From: Budorcas taxicolor
Lineage: Eukaryota; Chordata; Mammalia; Artiodactyla; Bovidae
Assembly: GCF_023091745.1 (NCBI RefSeq)
Contig: NC_068922.1
Span: forward strand, 11,463,501-11,527,500
Length of the DNA: 64,000 nucleotides
Direction of reading: 5' to 3'
Part shown: positions 54,608 to 64,000 of the stretch, one piece after another
Position numbering within the stretch: the stretch's first letter is position 1
Layout: each line of letters opens with the position of its first letter
The notes under the pieces: generated by a model
Seen by the model: only the letters and a program-made list of their open reading frames with translations
Told to the model about the DNA's origin: nothing
Databases searched by the model: none
Translations under genes and position numbers: made by a program

Positions 54608-54623
54608 AAAAGGGTCCTTTTAG

Positions 54624-55069
54624 AAGAGTTAGGGGATGCATTAAGATTTTGCCAGGAGAGGCTGGTAGGTGGGAAAAGGAGTTACATGGCAGCCTGAGCA
54701 AGAGGTGGAAGACCAGGCTAAGAAGACAGTGAATGGTCCAGGGATACAGGGCCCACGCTGGGACTAGAGGTAGACACGTGGAAAGGGAGGATGCTGTGAT
54801 GAACTGCAGGGCCCCAGGTGCCAGGGTAAAGAGCCCTTCTTCCACGTGGAAGATGATGGCAGAACTATTGGTGGTGTCAGAGCATGGGATAGCGTGACTT
54901 GAGCCCTGCTTTAGAGACCTGGCGACCTTTGGTAGGGGGGCTTTTGACAGATGCCAAGTGGGAGACTGGTCTGGGGGTTATTGCAGTGATTTACACAAGG
55001 CAACAGTGAGGGTTTTAAAATCCCACTAGACCCCAAACTCCCCTCTATTTGGGGTCAGAAGATGCAATT
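54624..55069. other. Non-coding DNA, no recognised element
   Basis: A 79-residue minus-strand frame (54606-54845) has no domain. Confidence 0.5.
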
Positions 55070-55233
55070 ATTATATATTATATATCATATATTAGATACA
55101 AGATGGATGCAAAACAAGGTCCTATTTATAGCACAAGGAACTATATTCAATATCCTGTGATAAACTGTAATGGAAAATAATATGGAAAATATATATACAT
55201 ATAACTGAGCCACTTTGCTGTTCAGCAGAAACT

Positions 55234-55446
55234 CCCTGATGGCTCAAGTGGTGAAGAATCCACCAGCAATGCAGAAGATGCAGGTTTGATCCCCGGGTTG
55301 GGAAGATGCCCTGGACAAGGAAATGGCAACCCACTCCAGTATGCTTGGCTGGAGAATCCCACAGGGAGAGGAGCCTGGTGGGCTACAGTCCATGCGGTCA
55401 CAAGAGTCAGACACGGATAAGCATGCATGCCAAGCCAAATGCCAAA
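55234..55446 (+). mobile_element. Bov-tA SINE inside L1
   Basis: 'CCCTGATGGCTCAAGTGG' head, 'GCAGGTTTGATCCCCGGG' B box, and body to 'AGTCAGACACGGATAAG'. AAACT flanks it at 55229-55233 and 55447-55451. Confidence 0.92.
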
Positions 55447-55483
55447 AAACTAACACAACATTGTCAGTCCACTATACATCAAT

Positions 55484-56581
55484 CCGTTCAGTTCACTCAC
55501 TCAGTCGTGTCTGACTTTTTGAGACTCCATGGACTGCAGCACACCAGGCCTCCCTGTCCATCACCAACTCCCTGAGTTTACTCAGACATGTGTCCATTGA
55601 GTCGGTGATGCCACCCAACCATCTCATCTTCTGTTGTCCCCTTCTCCTCCTGCCTTCAGTCTTTCCCAGCATCAGGGTCTTTTCCAACGAGACAGTTCTT
55701 TGCATCAGGTGGCCAAAGTATTGGAGTTTCAGCTTCAGCACCAGTCCTTCCAATGAATATTCAGGACTGATTTCCTTTAGGATGGACTGGTTGGATCTCC
55801 TTGCAGTCCAAGGGACTCTCAAGAGTCTTCTCCAACACCACAGTTCAAAAGCATCAATCCTTCAGCGCTCAGCTTTCCCTATAGTCCAACTCTCACATCC
55901 ATACACATGACTACTGGAAAAACCATAGCTTTGATTAGCTGGACCTTTGTTGGCAAAGTAATGTCTCTGCTTTTTAATATGCTATCTAGGTTGGTCATAA
56001 CTTTTCTTCCAAGGAGCAAGCGTGTTTTAATTTCTTGGCTGCAGTCACCATCTGCAGTGATTTTGGAGCCCCCCCAAAATAAAGTCTGTCACTGTTTCCA
56101 CTGTTTTCCCATCTATTTGCCATGAAGTGATGGGACCAGATGCCATGATCTTAGTTTTCTGAATGTTGAGTTTGAAGCCAGCTTTTTCACTCTCCTCTTT
56201 CATCAAGAGGCTCTTTAATTCTTTTTCACTTTCTGCCATAAGGGTGGTGTCATCTGCATATCTGAGGTTATTGATATTTCTCCCCACAATCTTGATTCCA
56301 GCTTGTGCTTCATCCAGCCCAGCATTTCTCATCATGTACTCTGCGTAAAAGTTAAATAAGCAGGGTGACAATATACAGTCTTTAAGTACTCCTTTTCCTA
56401 TTTGGAACCAGTCTGTTGTTCCATGTCCAGTTCTAACTGTTGCTTCTTGACCTGCGTACAGATTTCTCAGGAGGCAGGTCAGGTGGTCTAGTATTCTTAT
56501 CTCTTAAAGAATTTTCCACAGTTTATTGTGATCCACACAGTCAAAGGCTTTGGCATAGTCGGTAAAGCAGAAGTAGATGTT
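55484..56581 (-). mobile_element. BovB LINE inside L1 tail, antisense, 5'-truncated
   Basis: About 1.1 kb from the 3' end ('GTTCAGTTCACTCACTCAGTC') into the RT core ('AAAGGCTTTGGCATAGTC'). The minus frame 56045-56371 contains 'NNLRYADDTTLMAES', the only copy here with the intact YADD motif. Elsewhere it is frameshifted. Flanks TATAC(A/G)TCAAT at 55473-55483 and 56582-56592 are the duplication. Confidence 0.95.
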
Positions 56582-56756
56582 TATACGTCAATAAATTTTT
56601 AAAAAATATGCCCCCTGGAAGCAGTTATGGTGACTGTGATGCTTCTGTGGGTGTGGGAACAGCTGTTGGAAGTGGGGGCTGTGCAGAGTGTGTTGCTGTT
56701 GCTGCAGAGTGTGATGATGGTAAAAATAATTGATTGCAAAGGTTTCCGGTTACAGG

Positions 56757-56905
56757 ATACTTTTCACACAAATGATCTCAGAACGGCTATGAGAAGGCGG
56801 TTGTAATATTATCCCCATTTTACAAATGCATCACCAGGAGGCTTGGCAAGGCCCAGGCAGTGTATGGCAGAGGCGGGAGCCAGATGCTGGGGCTCTGAGG
56901 AGCAA
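56757..56905 (-). mobile_element. MIR SINE, antisense
   Basis: 'AAATGATCTCAGAACGG', 'ATTATCCCCATTTTACAAATG', and 'AGAGGCGGGAGCCAGATGC' are antisense MIR core blocks. Confidence 0.75.
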
Positions 56906-57478
56906 GGCAGGAAACTGCAACCTGGAAGTGGAACCCAGAGCATGTGCCCTGTCTGCCCTGGAGCCGAACCTCATGTGCTCGCCGTCTCCTTACAGTGCAG
57001 GGCGAGTTCTTAGACCGTCTTCCAGAGCCATGCACAAGCTAGATGGAACCGCATCCCCCTAATTTGCTCTTCTTTTCTGCCCTTTTAAATGAAACTGTCC
57101 ATGGCGAAGTCTCAGTGATGTCACACCGTGATGCCTTCTGAGCCAACCTTTAGTTGATCATCACTTTCCTTTCCCCTCAGATTTCTCTTTTCTCCTCTCT
57201 CTACTTGTTCCTCACTCTCCCAGCTTCATCTCAGCCCTCCTGAGGACTCTGTTAGTCCCCATGTTGACACGAATCCTTGCCAGGCGTTTGCTGCTGGAAC
57301 CAGGCTCCTCACCAATTTGGCCTGGAGTCAGTGGGGCGCCGACGGCTGCAGCAGCGCCATCTGGTGGCTCCCAGGAATATGGTGGGGGCAAACCCTCCTC
57401 AGGGGCTGAGAGTAGTGTGGGGAGCAGAGACCCCCTTCAAAGCTCAGGCTGTTTTCGTTAAGTTTTAAAATCTTTTTG
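56906..57478. other. Unique-looking non-coding DNA
   Basis: Two overlapping plus frames at 57261-57468 in different phases lack domains. 'GGCGCCGACGGCTGCAGCAGCGCC' near 57334-57357 is a small GC-rich spot. No repeat recognised. Confidence 0.5.
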
Positions 57479-58325
57479 GAAAAATGCATTTCATTTTTTA
57501 GAGGAGTTTTTGTTTCAAAATTGAGGGGGAAGTACAGAGATTTCCCATACACCCCCTGCCCCCACTCAGGCACAGCCTCCTGGTGATCAACTTCCTCGAC
57601 CAGGTGGTGCCCCTGTTACAACTGAGGAACTTAGGTCGTCATCACCCGACGTCTGCAGTGGACATTAGGACTCACTCGTGATGTTGTACACTCTGTAGGT
57701 TTGGACAAAGGTATCATGATATGCATCTATCATTGTAACATTGTATTACTGCCCTAAAAATCCTTTCTGCTCCACCAGTTCATCTGTCTCCTCGCCAGCC
57801 CCTGGCAACCACTGATCCTTTGCCTGTCTGTATAGTTTTGCCTTTTCCAGAATGCCACATTGTTGTAATCATATAGTGCGCATCCCTTACAGACTGGCTT
57901 CTCAAGTTTCCTCCCTGCCTTCTCTTGGCTGATGGCTCGTTTCTTTTTAACGCTGAATAATACTCCATTGTCGGGATGCACCACAGTTTATTTATCCATC
58001 ACTCACTGAAGGACATCCTGGTGGCTTCCAAGTTTTGGCAGTTATAGATAAAGCTGCTATAAACATCTGTGTGCTGGTTTTTGTGTGGACAGAAGTTTTC
58101 AGCTTATTTGAAAATAAATACCAAGGAATATAATTACTGGATTGTGTGGTAGGGGTATGTTTAGTTTTGTAAGAAACTGCCAAACTGTCTTCCAAAGTGG
58201 CTGTATCATTTTGCATCCCCACCAGCCACAAATGAGAATTCCTGTCACTCCACATCCTTACCAGCATTTGATGTTGCCAGAGTTCTGGGTTTTGGCCATT
58301 TTAATGTGACGGTCTTTTGTGCTAA
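57479..58325 (-). mobile_element. Old L1 3' region, antisense, about 0.85 kb
   Basis: 'AAAATTGAGGGGGAAGTACAG', 'CTGCCCTAAAAATCC', 'AATAATACTCCATTGTCGGG', 'CTTCCAAGTTTTGGCAG', and 'AACTGCCAAACTGTCTTCC' are the standard antisense L1 series. The minus frame 57992-58267 is an ORF2 remnant. Confidence 0.92.
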
Positions 58326-58640
58326 TTTTTAAACCACAAAAACAGAATTTCTCTGCTCATTATTTGTGTTATTGGGGAAGAGGAAGGGAACAAGTAGTGC
58401 TTTTTAAGTAAGAAGTTTCTCACCTGGGGACGATACTGATAACATCAGAGTCTGAACTGGAGACAGATCCTTGCTCTGTCTTTATGATGTGCAGACACGT
58501 GGAAGCTGTGGTTTTTCTGTGCACTCAGTGTTCTTCTTTATGTGTAATACCTGCCACGGGGACTCCAAGGATTGGAAGGATAGAAGAGAGAGGCATCAGT
58601 CTTTTCTTCCTAGGCTGAGCTGCCCAGCTCCATGCTGATC
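58326..58640. other. Non-coding DNA, possible outer part of LTR-like copy A
   Basis: Weak similarity to the region after 61400 on the opposite strand ('CCAATCCTTGGAGTCCC' against 'CCTCCTCCTTGGAGCTC') suggests the repeat of copy A may extend here. Not certain. Confidence 0.4.
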
Positions 58641-59110
58641 AGACTGGGTTTCATCTTGTGGCTTCCAGGGAAGAACCTAGGAAAGTGCCCAGTTGGAGAT
58701 TTTAAATGTACTGTCACACATAGAGGCCGAATGGTAGCTGCCATTTATACAAGCATGTAGATGACTGATTGCAATTCATACTAGCATGTAGATGACTGAT
58801 TGCAATTCATACTAGCATGTAGATGACTGATTGCAATTCATACTAGCATGTAGATGATTGATAGAGAAAAGGAGTTTCATGGGATCATCTAGAGAGGACT
58901 GGGCTCCTGAAATACAGAGGGATTGGAGACAGAGATGTGTTGACAGAGATGGAATGGAATGGGCTCAAGGTAAAAAGGAAAATGGAGGCAGATACAGCCT
59001 CAGTGACTGTCAGTGTCACTTTTCCTGATGACAAGGACCTAATCTTTCCTGACTGGAAGGACCTGATTCCAGACCTCCCTTTTCTTACCTCACCTGCCAT
59101 CTGCCCCACA
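58641..59110 (-). repeat. LTR-like repeat, copy A, inverted partner of 60900-61430
   Basis: Its reverse complement aligns through 60900-61430: 'AGGAGCCCAGTC', 'TTTACCTTGAGCCC', 'CCATCTCTG.CAACA' and 'GGGCACTTTCC' occur in the same order. It contains 31-bp tandem units. Copy A has an extra 'AGGTCC'-bounded segment of about 24 bp near 59041-59065. The family was not recognised by name. Confidence 0.85.
58731..58864. repeat. 31-bp tandem repeat, three identical units
   Basis: Units 58754-58784, 58785-58815 and 58816-58846 are identical and start CATGTAGATGACTG. A degenerate unit precedes them and a partial fourth follows to 58864. Confidence 0.97.
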
Positions 59111-59284
59111 CTCATGTCCTTCCTCCCTACCCATCCCCACACCACATCTGCCAAAGACCCATCCTATCAATTCTTTAAAGCTCAATTGCCTTCCCTGGGC
59201 AGCACATCAGACTGTATTGGTTTCCTTCTCTGAATCTCTAGAGCTTTTTGAGTTAGAAACGTCTGTGCCTCGACTTAGGTTATT
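59111..59284. other. Non-coding DNA between repeats
   Basis: C/T-rich at 59090-59150. No gene; the plus frame 58937-59233 runs out of the repeat and has no domain. Confidence 0.5.
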
Positions 59285-59440
59285 CTTTCTGGAATTCTTT
59301 GTTCCTCTTCTGCTGCCTGGTGAAATCTTACTCAGCTTGAAATGTACACCTGTTATGCCCTCTGCTGTGTGGAAGCCTTACCCCATCCCTTAAGGCAGAA
59401 GAATGTGTTTTCTGCTCTAGCCCTTCAGTCGCACCATTGT
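59285..59440 (+). mobile_element. L2 3' fragment
   Basis: 'CTGGAATTCTTTGTTCCTC', 'TGCCTGGTGAAATCTTACTCAG', and 'GTGTGGAAGCCTTACCC' follow the L2 3' order. Confidence 0.6.
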
Positions 59441-59454
59441 TATATAGTGATGTG

Positions 59455-59732
59455 CTGGAGAAGGCATTGACAACCCACTCCAGTACTCTTGCCTGGAAAA
59501 TCCCATGGACGGAGGAGCCTGGTAGGCTGCAGTCCATGGGGTCGCGAAGAGTAGGACATGGCTGAGCGACTTCACTTTCACTTTTCACTTTCACGCACTG
59601 GAGAAGGAATTGGCAACCAACTCCAGTATTCTTGCCTGGAGAATCCCAAGGACAGAGGAGCCTGGTGGGCTGCCGTCTATGGGGCGCAGAGAGTTGGACA
59701 CGACTGAAGCGACTTAGCAGCAGCAGCAGCAG
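59455..59732 (+). mobile_element. BOV-A2 dimeric SINE
   Basis: Two Bov-A monomers joined by 'CACTTTTCACTTTCACGCA', ending with 'GACTTAGCAGCAGCAG' (about six CAG). No clear duplication was found. Confidence 0.95.
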
Positions 59733-60899
59733 CTGGCAAAGCACCTCAAACATACACATGTACAAAAGCACACCACAGAAACCAAAGCAGCAATAACAAA
59801 ACCCGGACCTGAAGTGGTTGCCCATCTCTGTACTGCAAATTCTCCCACATGACTGATTTCAAGCTGCCCCCGTGACATCTTCTGAACGCAGAGTTGGGAG
59901 GAGATGTAACCATTGTTACCTAGGCTGTCAGAGTCTTTAGGACACGGAGGCGGGGAGCACATCTTTTTCTCTTTGATGACTTGTGTCTGGTCCTGTGTTC
60001 GGCATCCAGCTGGCACTCAATGTGTATCTGCTACTAGATATTTATGAGGTGAAAAACTGGGGGGCACCATATCTCTCCGTGGACTGGCTGGGTGGCTGAA
60101 TCTTTGGAGGGCGAGGTCAATTGCTGCAATTGCCCTGTAGCAATTGTCACGCAGAGAGGGCGCCTGAAGGAAAGCCGCTGGCCCCGTGGGGCGCAGGACA
60201 ACGATGCTACACGTGCCTGTCTTTGTTCTGGAAGCAAGGGCAGGGGTCTGCAGACTTCCATCAGTATGTCGGGACACCCCCACCCCGAGTTTGCTTCTCA
60301 GGGTCCAAGCTGCACATCCATCTGAGACGTAGCTTCACCTGACACCGGGGGTGTAGGGAGGTCCCATTAGCACTTTGGAAGGTTGTGCAAGACGAGGGGA
60401 CCAGAAGGCAGTGGCCGCTGCTGCAGAAATGAGTTGCCTAAAAACACATTAGGCCACAACTAAGCTTTAGCTCTCCCAGAAGTTGACGTGACACTATTAC
60501 CCTGCAGTGCACCTCTTTCATGGGACGCTCCCGGGGAATGGCACACAGGCCTGATGCCAGCACCCATGGGCATGAGGAGGAAGGGCAGTGGCCTGGCCTA
60601 CAGGGATGTCTGCACAGCTGCAGCCCATGGTGTCCTGCCCGCGCCTTCATTTCTTTCCATTCCTGTTTGGCTCTGGCTCTGGCTGGGACTATGGTTTCAT
60701 GATCCTTGGCGGCCGAGCAGATATTAAACAAGGAGACACTTCTCCCCATGCACGTGGCTTTGCCTGAAGCTCCATTGAGGGCAAGGTGGCCCCGGGCTGT
60801 TGTTTTTTCCTTTCCAGGCACTTAGATTGGAGAGGACTTGGTCAGAATTTGTCACCAGGGACAAGGGGCTGCTTTGGACAAATGGCTCCAAGAGGATGA
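59733..60899. other. Unique-looking non-coding DNA
   Basis: Lies between the SINE and copy B. A run near 60115-60200 is moderately GC-rich. Overlapping frames at 60034-60342 and 60438-60821 conflict by strand and phase and have no domains. Confidence 0.5.
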
Positions 60900-61600
60900 G
60901 GCTGACATTCTAGCAGATGAGGTGAGAAAAGAGAGACCTGGAAGTAGGTCCTTATAACTTGTTATCAGGCAAAATGAACCTGATGGTCACTGAAGCTGTG
61001 TCTGCCTGTTTTCCTTTTACCTTGAGCCCCTTTCCCTCCATCTCTGCCAACATGTTTTTCTCCTCTGGCTTCAGTCTCTCCTTATTTCAGGAGCCCAGTC
61101 TTCTCCAGATGTTCCCAAGAAATTTCCTTTCTCTATTAACCATTTTACATGCTAGTATGAATTACTCTCAATTATCTACTTGTTAGTATGAATTGCAATC
61201 AATCATCTACATGCCATTATGAATTTCAGCCAACCATCTACATGCTAGTTTGAATTACAATCAATCATCCACACACTAGTTAGAATTGCAGTCAGCCATC
61301 TACATGTTAGTATGAATTGCAGCTAATGTCATACCTCCATATATAACACTACATCTAAGCTGGGCACTTTCCCAAGTGCTACTCTGGAAACAAGATAAAG
61401 CCCAGCCATATGTAGGTTCTCCGACTGTGTCCCTATCTAAACACAAAAGGTAGGAAGGAGCTATTTCCAGGTGACCATGTTAGACCCCATAAGAAGATAC
61501 GTTATTCTCCACTTCCTCCTCCTTGGAGCTCAATAAACACCAGCATCTCCTTTCTTAAACCTTTGAGAGTCTGAGGACTGGGGAGCTGGAATTTTTGCAC
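60900..61600 (+). repeat. LTR-like repeat, copy B
   Basis: Aligns with the reverse complement of 58641-59110. Beyond the 31-bp array it continues 'GGGCACTTTCCC', then 'CCTTGGAGCTCAATAAACACC' with AATAAA at 61532-61537, and a T/C-rich stretch. U3-like, polyA and U5-like order suggests an LTR. Termini were not located and no retroviral genes lie beside it. Confidence 0.7.
61152..61322. repeat. 31-bp tandem repeat, five diverged units
   Basis: Units start at 61152, 61183, 61214, 61245 and 61276, with a partial sixth at 61307. They are the reverse complement of the 58754 unit and each differs at several positions. Confidence 0.95.
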
Positions 61601-62205
61601 AGACATCTCTGCAGCTAGAACTAAGTTTCTAAAAATGTGGCATGTTATGTAATCCAGGGGAAGGGATGGAAAAGTACCAGCTGGGGTGAGGCTGGAGACT
61701 TTCCTGCTTCTGACTCACTCCAGGCAAAAGCTCTTGTATTGAGATGCATCTCAGAGAAGCCAAACAAAACCCATTCATTCTGCAGGGTGACTGGTGGGGG
61801 AGCTGGACTGCCACTAGGGGACGGAGCCCCCAGGCACCGCTGTGGACAGTTACAAGGATTTTTCCTGTGGCCCTCAAGGCCCGCTCCCAGGGCCTCCTGC
61901 CCCCTTGCAGGGTCAGTGCCCCACACCCCTACCATCCAGAGTACCTCCAACAGCCCCACCTACTGCCCTGTCGGTCCTTGCCTCTTTCTTCTCCTGTGGC
62001 TTCAGGCTCTGCTCCGGGTTATGCTCGCCATGTGTTGTCATTCTTTAAACATTTAGATGGTTCATTGCCAGTGTGTCAGCTCTGCAAATAGAGAGCACCT
62101 TTAAAAAAATATTGTTTTAACTCAGAACAGTGCATAGGCACTCCTGCAGCAATATCACCAAGAATCAAGCATTGTTTAATGAGACCCGTGTCTCATATTA
62201 ATTTA
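61601..62205. other. Unique-looking non-coding DNA
   Basis: Overlapping frames in three phases (61637-62091) and on the minus strand (61629-61959) show no domain; the longest is 139 residues. Proline- and serine-rich translation reflects C-rich DNA. Confidence 0.5.
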
Positions 62206-62221
62206 TAACAGAAATTCTTAA

Positions 62222-62379
62222 AAAATTTTTTTATTTGTCTGTGCAGGGTCTTAGCATTGCAGCACAAAGAATCTTTAGTTGCAGCATGGGGGATCTAGTT
62301 CCCTGACCAGGGATTGAATCTGGGCCCCCTGCATTGGGAGTGGAGAGTCTTAGCCACTGGACCACCAGGGAAGCCCTCG
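62222..62379 (-). mobile_element. CHR SINE (short subtype), antisense, with perfect target-site duplication
   Basis: T-rich start, 'GATCTAGTTCCCTGACCAGGG', 'CCCCCTGCATTGGGAGTGG', and 'GGACCACCAGGGAAGCCC'. A perfect 16-bp duplication, TAACAGAAATTCTTAA, lies at 62206-62221 and 62380-62395. Confidence 0.97.
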
Positions 62380-62395
62380 TAACAGAAATTCTTAA

Positions 62396-63304
62396 CCCTT
62401 ACGATAGCTACAGAGACTGTTGAGTGTTCTTTTGATCTGGAGATCTATTGAGAATGATGCAAAAGTTTTCCTTGTTCACCTGTAAGGAAATCTTAAGTTT
62501 TATCCAGGGTGAGGGTCGCTTTCCTTCCAGTTTGGCTATGCCACTTATAGCTGGTACTATATTTAGTACTTGCAAAACGGGACATACCTTACATGGAAGT
62601 GAATGACATGTTAGTGACCAACCCTCTGAGTTGACATTTCCTGGATGGGATGGACTTGCACCCCCTGGGTTTTAGCATTCTGACCCTCTCTGACGACACC
62701 TGAATCTCAGCAGGGTGGGCTCCCTCTCCACGGTCTCTGCACTGTGTATCACATCCTGCCCTGTCCCTCCCACATGGCTCATTAGCTTGGTCCAGGCAGC
62801 CCAAGCGTCTCCTTCCTGTTTTCTTTGATCTTGAGTTCTTTCATTTTGGTTGTGGTATTTTCCTCATAGTGAGCTGGTAGCCAGAACTGGCAGAATGCCA
62901 GTTATTTTAGGATGAAGCCTTCATGGATACACATTTGAGGGGTAGCCCGCTTAAAGCACCAGAGTCCCCCTGGAGGGTTTCAACAGCGCCGTTCAGTCTG
63001 TTTTATAGACAGACAACCTCCCATCTAGAACGTAAGCAGCTCCCTATGTTTCTGTGGGAGAAGCCGGTCCAGGTAACCAGACTTTCAGACTCTAGTCATA
63101 CAGCTAGGAGAGTCATTAGAATCCAAGGAAATTCTGCATTGTGATTGCCAGACTGTATGGACCCTGGTTAGAATGTGTTCTACTCTATCTGAAAGAAGAG
63201 CAGTGGTAAGCTCTATGCCTCTCAATTTTAAACCCGAGGAGTTCTTGATTTTTGAAAACTGGAGTGACGGACTTTGAAACGAAGTGCTTTCTTTGGCTCG
63301 GTCG
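62396..63304. other. Unique-looking non-coding DNA
   Basis: No repeat recognised over 0.9 kb. Short frames at 62589-62804 and 62923-63144 have no domain. Confidence 0.5.
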
Positions 63305-63470
63305 TGGTAAAATAGAATCATGGGATGCCAGCGCTGCGGGAATCTGTTCTCACTCCATTCTTTATGGAGGAGGATGCTGTCGGGTACCACCCACGGCACA
63401 CAGCTGTCAGTGCCCGAGTAGGACTAGAAACCAACCACCCTGACGTGTACGTTTCCCCATCACCCCGCAC
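63305..63470 (+). mobile_element. Possible ancient MIR/L3-type repeat
   Basis: 'AATAGAATCATGGGATGCCAGC', 'ACACAGCTGTCAGTGCCCG' and 'AGTAGGACTAGAAACC' resemble the 'AATCATAGAAT...CACACAGCTAGT...GGACTAGAACC' order of a common ancient repeat. Weak. Confidence 0.4.
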
Positions 63471-63510
63471 AGCCCCTACCCCATATCCACATTCTCAAGC
63501 GACTTGATGT

Positions 63511-63516
63511 AATAAA
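63511..63516 (+). terminator. Candidate polyadenylation signal
   Basis: AATAAA followed by 'GTGTTTTGAATTTGACATG' and, about 40 bp on, 'CCGTGTCCTTTG'. Spacing would suit a transcript 3' end, but no exon upstream is supported. Could be chance or repeat-derived. Confidence 0.2.
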
Positions 63517-63530
63517 GTGTTTTGAATTTG

Positions 63531-64000
63531 ACATGTCATTACCTAAGCCGTGTCCTTTGAATTATTTATTTTTAAAAAAGCACCATATGGCTTTTGTAAA
63601 TACTCCCAACAGGAATGTAGAGGTTCTGGGCTTGGGGACAGAGATGATGCTGGCCATTCTAGTTCCCATATAAGATTATTGGGGCCCGTAGTCTGACCAT
63701 GGGTGCTTGGCCTCCGGGTGGAATATGCAGTCTTTCTCTCTGCACACGTTGGATTAAGGGAAGTGTGGCGGGTTAACTGGGGAGGTGGGGCTATAGTAGG
63801 ATGGCTTGCATCCAGAAGGCGTGAACCTGGAACAGACTCTACTCGAGCTGATTTGGGAAGGGATTATAGTGATGCTGAAGCTCAAGGAGGGTGGTAATGA
63901 CACAGTGTGCATTTTGAGTTTGGCTATTTGAACTGTAAAAAGAGAAACTCGTGACTCCAAAGGAATGCCCTGGGCTGAATGCAAGCATGGACTTCCCCAG
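63531..64000. other. Unique-looking non-coding DNA to window end
   Basis: No repeat recognised. Opposed frames at 63703-63897 and 63754-63984 have no domains. Confidence 0.5.

Larger units (their letters stand above)
55070..56605 (+). mobile_element. L1 3' end, sense, split by Bov-tA and BovB
   Basis: L1 pieces at 55070-55233, 55447-55483 and 56582-56605 read continuously: 'CTATATTCAATATCCTGTGATAAAC', 'AGCAGAAACT' | 'AACACAACATTG...ACTATACATCAAT' | 'AATAAATTTTTAAAAAA'. The 56582-56605 piece is the L1 A/T tail. Confidence 0.88.

Noticed and set aside
58754..58846. CRISPR-like array of 31-bp repeats
   Set aside because: Units are contiguous with no spacers, and the genome is mammalian.
59328..59825. 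165-residue minus-strand frame
   Set aside because: It reads through an antisense BOV-A2 dimer, including its CAG tail as a Leu/Ser run.
58641..61600. A complete provirus bounded by the two LTR-like copies
   Set aside because: The copies are inverted rather than direct, and the interval holds L2, BOV-A2 and unique DNA with no retroviral genes.
61637..62091. Pro/Ser-rich frames of 115-139 residues
   Set aside because: Three phases are open at once because of C-rich composition, so none is favoured as coding.

Overview
The window is nuclear DNA from a ruminant, most likely a pecoran such as a bovid. The evidence is the repeat content: tRNA-derived Bov-tA SINEs, BOV-A2 dimers with CAG tails, BovB LINEs, and CHR SINEs (shared by ruminants, hippos and whales). 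Beneath these lie older mammalian repeats: L1, L2, MIR, MaLR LTRs, and hAT and Tigger DNA transposon fossils. The species cannot be fixed from the sequence alone.

I find no convincing host protein-coding gene. Most longer open frames are BovB or L1 reading frames or read-through of SINEs. The remainder are short, unconserved-looking frames in unique DNA. The window reads as intergenic or intronic sequence. No rRNA, real tRNA gene, CRISPR array or origin is visible.

Layout. 1-12 kb: MaLR and L1 remnants, a GATG microsatellite split by a SINE, many Bov-tA and CHR SINEs. 12-20 kb: three BovB copies, an L1 with an inverted 5' end, MER1-, MER2- and MaLR-type fossils. 20-22 kb: a complex CA/TA microsatellite followed by five SINE pieces. 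23-25 kb: mostly unique DNA with a CpG-dense patch. 25-34 kb: BovB and L1 fragments between unique stretches, one with an unrecognised 152-residue frame. 34.9-39.5 kb: a near full-length antisense BovB inside a truncated sense BovB. 40-55 kb: SINEs, MIR, L2, MER5A and MaLR repeats, with two L1s split by younger insertions. 55-58.3 kb: an L1 tail broken by a SINE and a BovB, then an antisense L1. 58.6-61.6 kb: two inverted copies of an LTR-like repeat with 31-bp tandem units. 61.6-64 kb: mostly unique DNA.

The elements do not form a pathway. The one functional relation is parasitic: BovB-type machinery is known to mobilise Bov-tA and BOV-A2, which share the BovB 3' end. The nested insertions and target-site duplications give a relative chronology. 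I did not find an undescribed functional system. The most unusual structures are the BovB-in-BovB nest and the inverted pair of minisatellite-bearing repeats.
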